Origin: an uncultured Alistipes sp.
GTDB lineage: Bacteria > Bacteroidota > Bacteroidia > Bacteroidales > Rikenellaceae
Reading direction: 5' to 3'
NCBI GenBank assembly: GCA_937895825.1
Contig: CALBKP010000098.1
Span: 1 to 8,914 of the forward strand
Length of the DNA stretch: 8,914 nucleotides
The notes under the pieces are model-generated. The model was not told the origin of the DNA. It saw nothing but the letters and a program-made list of their open reading frames with translations, and did no database searches. Both the position numbers and the translations under genes were made by a program. Below, one piece after another: positions 6,301 to 8,914 of this stretch; within the stretch, counting starts at the first letter, position 1, and the number at the start of each line of letters is the position of its first letter.

Positions 6301-6824
6301 AGCGTATCAAGCTCAACTTCAAGACCTTCTGCCAGCGTTACGCACAGCTCGCCAAGGCTATGTCGGCACTCGTTGCCACCTTCACGCAGGAGCAGATTGC
6401 CGCCATCGAGGCTAATGCCGAGACCACGCTCGAGGTTGCTGGCCAGAGTGTGACCGTCACCCCTGCCGACTTCGACATCACGTCGGAGGATATGCCCGGC
6501 TGGCTCGTGGCATCGGAGGGTAAGCTCACCGTTGCGCTCGACATCACCATCACCGACGAGCTTCGTCGCGAGGGTGTTGCCCGCGAGCTCGTAAACCGCA
6601 TCCAGAACATACGTAAGGATTCGGGCTTCGAGGTTACCGACAAGATTCGCGTGGAGATCGAGGCTACGGAGCTCACCACGCCCGCCGTTGAGAGCTTCGC
6701 ACAGTACATAGCACAGCAGACCTTAGCCGTGGATGTCAAGGCTGTTGCTGCCCCCGCAGGCGACTTTGTTATCGACTCGGACATCGACGAGGCACCGCTC
6801 AAGATAGCCGTTACAAAGGCATAG
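3339..6824 (+). CDS. ileS: Isoleucyl-tRNA synthetase, eukaryote-like type 2
   Basis: A cytosolic class I synthetase of 1161 residues that charges tRNA-Ile and edits misactivated valine. The Rossmann signature reads PPSANGTPGIHH (48-59): the usual HxGH is swapped to GIHH at 56-59. AGWDTHGLPVE follows. The editing domain (CP1) carries WTTTPWTLPSNT from residue 233 and GTGIVHIAPTFGADD (357-371), with the aspartates expected for hydrolytic editing. KMSKR is at 707-711 and is followed by the helical anticodon-binding domain. The C-terminal section ITDELRREGVARELVNRIQN is typical of IleRS2, and the CxxC zinc finger ending IleRS1 is absent. The length agrees with a complete, functional enzyme. The ATG at 3339 begins the conserved N-terminus. 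The gene is probably co-transcribed with yebC and ends at the terminator 6850-6881. IleRS2 enzymes resist mupirocin, and the GxHH subtype has been reported as strongly resistant. Confidence 0.98.
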   Translation: MSKFNEYKGLDLAGVADDVLKRWTEDDTFHKSITTREGHPTFVFYEGPPSANGTPGIHHVMARTIKDVFCRFKTQQGYLVHRKAGWDTHGLPVELGVEKKLGITKEDIGKKITIEEYNKQCREAVMEFTDIWEDLTRKMGYWVNMDDPYITYDNKFIETLWWLLKQLYDKNLLYKGYTIQPYSPAAGTGLSTHELNQPGCYRDVKDTTCTAQFRILAPKAEMEGWGTPVFLAWTTTPWTLPSNTALCVGPKIDYLAVRSYNPYTAEKITAVVAEPLLYSIFNKKGEELALDSYKAGDKVVPFEVVGKWRGTELEGMHYEQLLPWVKPTEVDEAGNWKDASAKAFRVILGDYVTTEDGTGIVHIAPTFGADDAFVARQAGIPSLFMINKRGETRPMVDFTGKFYLKAELDEAFAAQCVDAAYDEYEGRFVKNAYDPQFTVDGRYDEKAAAAAENLDIYISIKLKESNKVFKIEKHTHNYPHCWRTDKPVLYYPLDSWFIRTTALRERMMELNETIYWKPESTGTGRFGKWLENINDWNLSRSRFWGTPLPIWATEDRTELKCIGSVEELITEIEKAVAAGVMAENPYKNFKVGDMSKENYSTANIDLHRPYVDNIVLVSSKGEPMRREPDLIDVWFDSGAMPYAQVHYPFENKEGFDQIYPADFIAEGVDQTRGWFYTLHAIATMLFDSVAFKNIISNGLVLDKNGNKMSKRLGNAVDPFEVLKKYGADATRWYMISNSQPWDNLKFDVDGVDECRRKFFGTLYNTYSFFALYANIDGFTGKEEEIAIAERPEIDRWILSELNSLVRDVTGYLEDYDPTPAARRIDQFVGELLSNWYVRLNRKRFWGGELTTDKLAAYQTLYTCLETVAMLAAPIAPFITDRIFTDLNAVSGRHTESSVHLAEYPKCNDALIDRELEAMMSLAQQSSSMVLALRRKVNIKVRQPLQKIIVPVLDKTMAAHIEKVRTLIMNEVNVKDIELISDTTGIITKRIKLNFKTFCQRYAQLAKAMSALVATFTQEQIAAIEANAETTLEVAGQSVTVTPADFDITSEDMPGWLVASEGKLTVALDITITDELRREGVARELVNRIQNIRKDSGFEVTDKIRVEIEATELTTPAVESFAQYIAQQTLAVDVKAVAAPAGDFVIDSDIDEAPLKIAVTKA

Positions 6825-6849
6825 CGCGGCGATTTGCATCATTATCAAG

Positions 6850-6881
6850 GTGTAGTCCCACTCTCGGGGCTACACTTTTTT
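6850..6881 (+). terminator. Rho-independent terminator after ileS
   Basis: Stem 6850-6859 / 6866-6875 has 10 pairs with one G-U and a 6-nt loop. It is followed by six T (6876-6881). It lies 25 nt after the ileS stop and separates ileS from the dksA-family gene, which has its own promoter. Confidence 0.9.
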
Positions 6882-6901
6882 ATGCATTTTTCCTACTATT
6901 A

Positions 6902-6933
6902 TTTGCACATGTCACAATTTTTGCTTATCTTCG
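6902..6933 (+). promoter_or_regulatory. Promoter of the dksA-family gene
   Basis: TTTG at 6902-6905 and TATCTTCG at 6926-6933 are 20 nt apart. The second box differs from TAnnTTTG by one base. Transcription would start near 6940, giving a leader of about 35 nt. It lies just past the ileS terminator, so the gene can be expressed independently of ileS. Confidence 0.6.
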
Positions 6934-6973
6934 CTTATTATAAGATGTATAACCGTACTAAAACGCTACGATT

Positions 6974-7348
6974 ATGGCAGAGGAAAAGACCCGTTACAAC
7001 GACGCTGAACTTGAGGAGTTCCGCATCTTGATAGAGCAGAAGTTGGAATCAGCACGCGCCGACTACGATATGTTGCGCACGGCAACAAGCAACGAGAACG
7101 ACACCGAGGACTCGTCGCCCACGTTCAAGGTTATGGAGGAGGGAGCCACCACACTCTCACGCGAGGAGTATGGCTCGTTGGCACAGCGCCAGGCTAAGTT
7201 CATCCGCAACCTCGAGATGGCCCTCGTGCGCATCAAGAATAAGACCTACGGCATCTGCAAGACCACGGGCAAACTCATCCCCCGTGAACGTCTATTGCGC
7301 GTGCCCCACGCCACCGAGTGCATCGAGGCCAAGAACGCCCGCAAGTAG
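6974..7348 (+). CDS. dksA: DksA/TraR-family RNA polymerase-binding regulator with degenerate zinc finger
   Basis: A 124-residue protein with a long charged coiled-coil region (about 10-90) and a C-terminal finger-like segment TYGICKTTGKLIPRERL...PHATECIEA. In DksA the finger is C-x2-C-x17-C-x2-C. Here the spacing is kept but only C95 and C116 remain; the second and fourth positions are T98 and A119. The coiled-coil tip has ENDTED (41-46) rather than the DxxDxA of E. coli DksA. Family members enter the RNA polymerase secondary channel and modulate initiation, in enterobacteria together with ppGpp. Whether this variant responds to ppGpp cannot be told from sequence. Partial loss of the cysteines is common in Bacteroidetes relatives. 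The ATG at 6974 is chosen because MAEEKTRY begins the conserved N-terminus. The position after ileS is the usual Bacteroidetes order; the lspA that often follows is missing. Confidence 0.92.
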   Translation: MAEEKTRYNDAELEEFRILIEQKLESARADYDMLRTATSNENDTEDSSPTFKVMEEGATTLSREEYGSLAQRQAKFIRNLEMALVRIKNKTYGICKTTGKLIPRERLLRVPHATECIEAKNARK

Positions 7349-7360
7349 TGCATCCGAGAG

Positions 7361-7412
7361 GGCTGCAGGGGGCTGTAGAGGGCTTAGAAGGTTGCAGGGG
7401 GCTGTGTAAGGC
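7361..7412 (+). repeat. Two degenerate G-rich direct repeats in the dksA 3' region
   Basis: Units 7361-7383 and 7390-7412 agree at 19 of 23 positions (period 29) and are built around TGCAGGGGGCTGT. They lie between the dksA stop and its terminator, so they would be transcribed as 3' UTR. No gene is visible in 7349-7474. This is where lspA might be expected. Confidence 0.6.
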
Positions 7413-7474
7413 AGCAACATAGGCGAAACGACAGAGAGTGCGATGGTAGCCGATAGTGCGTGCAGGATAGAGTT

Positions 7475-7506
7475 AAGGGTAGTACCTTTGGGTACTACCC
7501 TTTTTT
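7475..7506 (+). terminator. Rho-independent terminator after the dksA-family gene
   Basis: A perfect 12-bp stem (7475-7486 / 7491-7502), a 4-nt loop TTTG and a run of six T (7501-7506). It lies about 125 nt downstream of the dksA stop. With the A-rich left flank it is efficient mainly on the plus strand. Confidence 0.92.
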
Positions 7507-7561
7507 AGAGCTATTGAGCTACGCCGCCAAGAAGCGAGCGAACGAGCGAGACGAACACCCC

Positions 7562-7601
7562 GTTCGCCCTGTTCGTTTCGTTCGTTTGTTCGTTTGTTCG
7601 T
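7562..7601 (-). repeat. GAAC-rich repeat, copy C, intergenic
   Basis: The reverse complement of 7562-7591 is identical over 30 nt to 1958-1987 in copy B and differs at one position from the matching part of copy A in the ATPase gene. It lies between two facing terminators and is flanked on the left by a partly complementary GAGCGA-rich stretch (7533-7556) that could fold back on it. No gene covers it. Confidence 0.8.
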
Positions 7602-7608
7602 CCCCAAA

Positions 7609-7692
7609 CAGTGCTATGGGTTCTGTGAGGCTGAGTATCGTGTGAGGTCTTAGTCCGCTGGTCTCACTTAACTCATTTAACCCAATTAACCC
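7609..7692 (-). repeat. Dispersed intergenic repeat X, copy 2
   Basis: On the minus strand this shares five ordered blocks with 471-556 (see copy 1). It abuts the A run of the upp terminator at 7695. On the minus strand it is followed directly by copy C of the GAAC-rich repeat, so the two repeat types are neighbours at both loci, but the GAAC block has the opposite relative orientation at the other locus. Confidence 0.55.
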
Positions 7693-7694
7693 AT

Positions 7695-7744
7695 AAAAAA
7701 GACTACCGCGGGATAGTACTCAAACGTACAGCCCGTGGTAGTCT
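7695..7744 (-). terminator. Rho-independent terminator after upp
   Basis: Read on the minus strand, the outer stem pairs 7732-7744 with 7700-7712 (13 positions, one G-U), with a small inner GTAC/GTAC stem (7716-7719 / 7726-7729). It ends in six T on the minus strand (7695-7700). It is 43 nt past the upp stop and faces the dksA terminator. Confidence 0.88.
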
Positions 7745-7786
7745 ACCTTTAGGGATGGGTCGAAGATGACCCCCTATCACAAGAAA

Positions 7787-8440
7787 TTACAGTTTAACGC
7801 CATAGGCAAGATCACCCGCATCGCCAATGCCCGGAACGATATACGACTTTGAGGTAAGCTCGGGGTCGACAGCGGCACACCATAGGGTACACTTCGTAGT
7901 GTCGGTGTGCTTGAGCACATAGTCCACGCCCTGCTCCGAGGCAAAGACCGCAGCAAAGTGCGTATGCTCAGGCTCGCCAGCACGGCGTACGAGCGCGTCG
8001 TAGACAAGCATCAGCGACGTTCCCGTGGCAAGCATCGGATCGACAAGAATGAGGGTCTTACCCGAGAGCGACGAGGTAGAGACATACTCCACATCGACGA
8101 TGAACGACCCATCGGGACGACTCTTGCGATATGCCGACACAAAGCCGTTATCGGCATCGTCGAAGTAGTTGAGGAAGCCCTGGTGGAACGGCAAGCCCGC
8201 ACGCAGGATTGTGGCGATGACCACCTTGTCCGATATCTCCTCCACGGCAGCAATGCCGAGGGGTGTCTCCACCATGCGCGTCTTGTAATTCAGCTTCTTA
8301 GATATCTCGTAAGCCATAATCTCGGCTACGCGCTCCATGTTGCGACGGAAGCGCATAGAGTCGCCCTGCACAGCCTTGTCGCGCATCTGGGCGAGGAACT
8401 TGTTGAGAATAGTGTTCTCCTTGTTGAGTATCTTTACCAT
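7787..8440 (-). CDS. upp: Uracil phosphoribosyltransferase
   Basis: The cytosolic salvage enzyme joins uracil and PRPP to give UMP and pyrophosphate. The 217-residue protein has the full family length. The N-terminal helix LNKFLAQMRDKAVQGDSMRFRRNMERV (13-38) and ATILRAGLPFHQGF (76-89) are conserved. The PRPP-binding loop is VDPMLATGTS (133-142). The uracil-binding C-terminus is PGIGDAGDLAYG (203-214). The start at 8440 agrees with Bacteroidetes homologues. The gene lies 24 nt downstream of hflX on the same strand without a recognisable promoter in the gap, so the two are probably co-transcribed, ending at the terminator 7695-7744. All motif residues are present, so an active enzyme is expected. 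Confidence 0.97.
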   Translation of the reverse strand: MVKILNKENTILNKFLAQMRDKAVQGDSMRFRRNMERVAEIMAYEISKKLNYKTRMVETPLGIAAVEEISDKVVIATILRAGLPFHQGFLNYFDDADNGFVSAYRKSRPDGSFIVDVEYVSTSSLSGKTLILVDPMLATGTSLMLVYDALVRRAGEPEHTHFAAVFASEQGVDYVLKHTDTTKCTLWCAAVDPELTSKSYIVPGIGDAGDLAYGVKL

Positions 8441-8464
8441 AGCTATAATGTATTGATTATCGGG

Positions 8465-8914
8465 TTAGTACAAGAAGTTATTGAAGGGATAACGCCCCGC
8501 ATGTATCTCGCGCACCATGCCGTAGAGGTCGGAGCGTAGCTTGTCGATGCCCGTCTTGTCACGTGCCGAAATGAAGATGCAGGGGGTATTGGCCTTGGCT
8601 ATCCAGCTCTTCTTGAGGTCGTCGAGCGACATATTCTCCTTCGTGGCGGGTGTCAGGTCGTCCTCCTCCTTTGGCGTGTAAGTGTAGGCATCTATCTTGT
8701 TGAATACAAGGAACGTAGGCTTATCGCCCGCGCCTATGTCCGCGAGTGTCTGCTTAACCACAGCAATCTGATCCTCGAAGCCTGGGTGCGATATGTCGAC
8801 AACGTGGAGCAAGAGGTCGGCCTCGCGCACCTCGTCGAGCGTCGACTTGAACGACTCGATAAGCTCTGTGGGGAGCTTGCGAATAAATCCCACGGTGTCG
8901 GACATCAGAAACGG
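8465..8914 (-). CDS. hflX: GTPase HflX, C-terminal part (5' end outside the window)
   Basis: The reading frame runs off the window at 8914, and about the last 150 residues are present. The piece begins PFLMSDTVGFIRKLP: DTVGF is the G3 (switch II) motif of HflX. G4 is NKID, and G5 is SARD within CIFISARDKTGIDKL. The G1 P-loop and the N-terminal HflX domain lie outside. HflX binds the 50S subunit and can split stalled ribosomes, particularly under heat or antibiotic stress in other bacteria. An insertion rich in acidic residues and threonine (about YTPKEEDDLTPATKEN) separates G4 and G5, longer than in short-loop HflX proteins. The internal ATG at 8903-8905 is not the start, because the G3 motif needs upstream sequence. 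The gene heads a probable hflX-upp operon; its promoter is not in view. Confidence 0.93.
   Translation of the reverse strand, partial: PFLMSDTVGFIRKLPTELIESFKSTLDEVREADLLLHVVDISHPGFEDQIAVVKQTLADIGAGDKPTFLVFNKIDAYTYTPKEEDDLTPATKENMSLDDLKKSWIAKANTPCIFISARDKTGIDKLRSDLYGMVREIHAGRYPFNNFLY

Noticed and set aside
5924..6415. Plus-strand open frame of 163 codons inside ileS
   Set aside because: It is an alternate frame of the IleRS anticodon-binding region, with histidine/arginine-rich composition typical of shadow frames.
7460..7645. Plus-strand open frame of 61 codons downstream of dksA
   Set aside because: It runs through the terminator hairpin and the GTTCG repeat and has no start context or recognisable family.
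7907..8539. Plus-strand open frame of 210 codons opposite upp and hflX
   Set aside because: It is the mirror of two clearly recognised conserved genes on the minus strand and has no motif or promoter of its own.

Overview
The window looks like chromosomal DNA from a member of the Bacteroidales, most probably a Rikenellaceae/Alistipes-like gut bacterium; the exact genus is inference. The evidence is: promoters of the Bacteroidetes type (TTTG about 20 nt upstream of TAnnTTTG), no Shine-Dalgarno sequences before the genes, a Bacteroidetes-type YebC (start MGRAFEYRKARKMKRW), an IleRS with the swapped GIHH signature, and a DksA-family protein with a degenerate zinc finger directly after ileS.

Layout. 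Bases 1-2400 are an accessory-looking block. A composite repeat (R1, about 1-195) is followed by a well-formed promoter (238-269) and a probable free-standing structured small RNA (about 276-439). Next come a short dispersed repeat (471-556) and a minus-strand RecA-like/AAA ATPase gene (570-1781) of the kind found on mobile elements. Upstream of that gene are a 9-T/9-G homopolymer tract, an inverted second copy of a GAAC-rich repeat that is also part of the ATPase reading frame, and a second, larger copy of the composite repeat (R2, about 2010-2372). R1 and R2 point the same way and flank the ATPase plus RNA.

Bases 2446-7506 are a conserved housekeeping run on the plus strand: yebC (translation/regulatory factor), ileS (isoleucyl-tRNA synthetase) with a terminator, then a dksA/traR-family gene with its own promoter and terminator. 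The lspA gene that often follows dksA in Bacteroidetes is absent here. Its place is taken by short repeats.

Bases 7507-7694 lie between two facing terminators and hold further copies of the dispersed repeats. Bases 7695-8914 carry a minus-strand hflX-upp pair: the C-terminal part of the ribosome-associated GTPase HflX, cut by the window edge, then uracil phosphoribosyltransferase and its terminator.

The housekeeping genes serve translation (YebC, IleRS, HflX), transcriptional control (DksA family) and pyrimidine salvage (Upp). The unexplained material is the small RNA, the palindrome-rich composite repeats and the repeat that has become protein-coding inside the ATPase gene.
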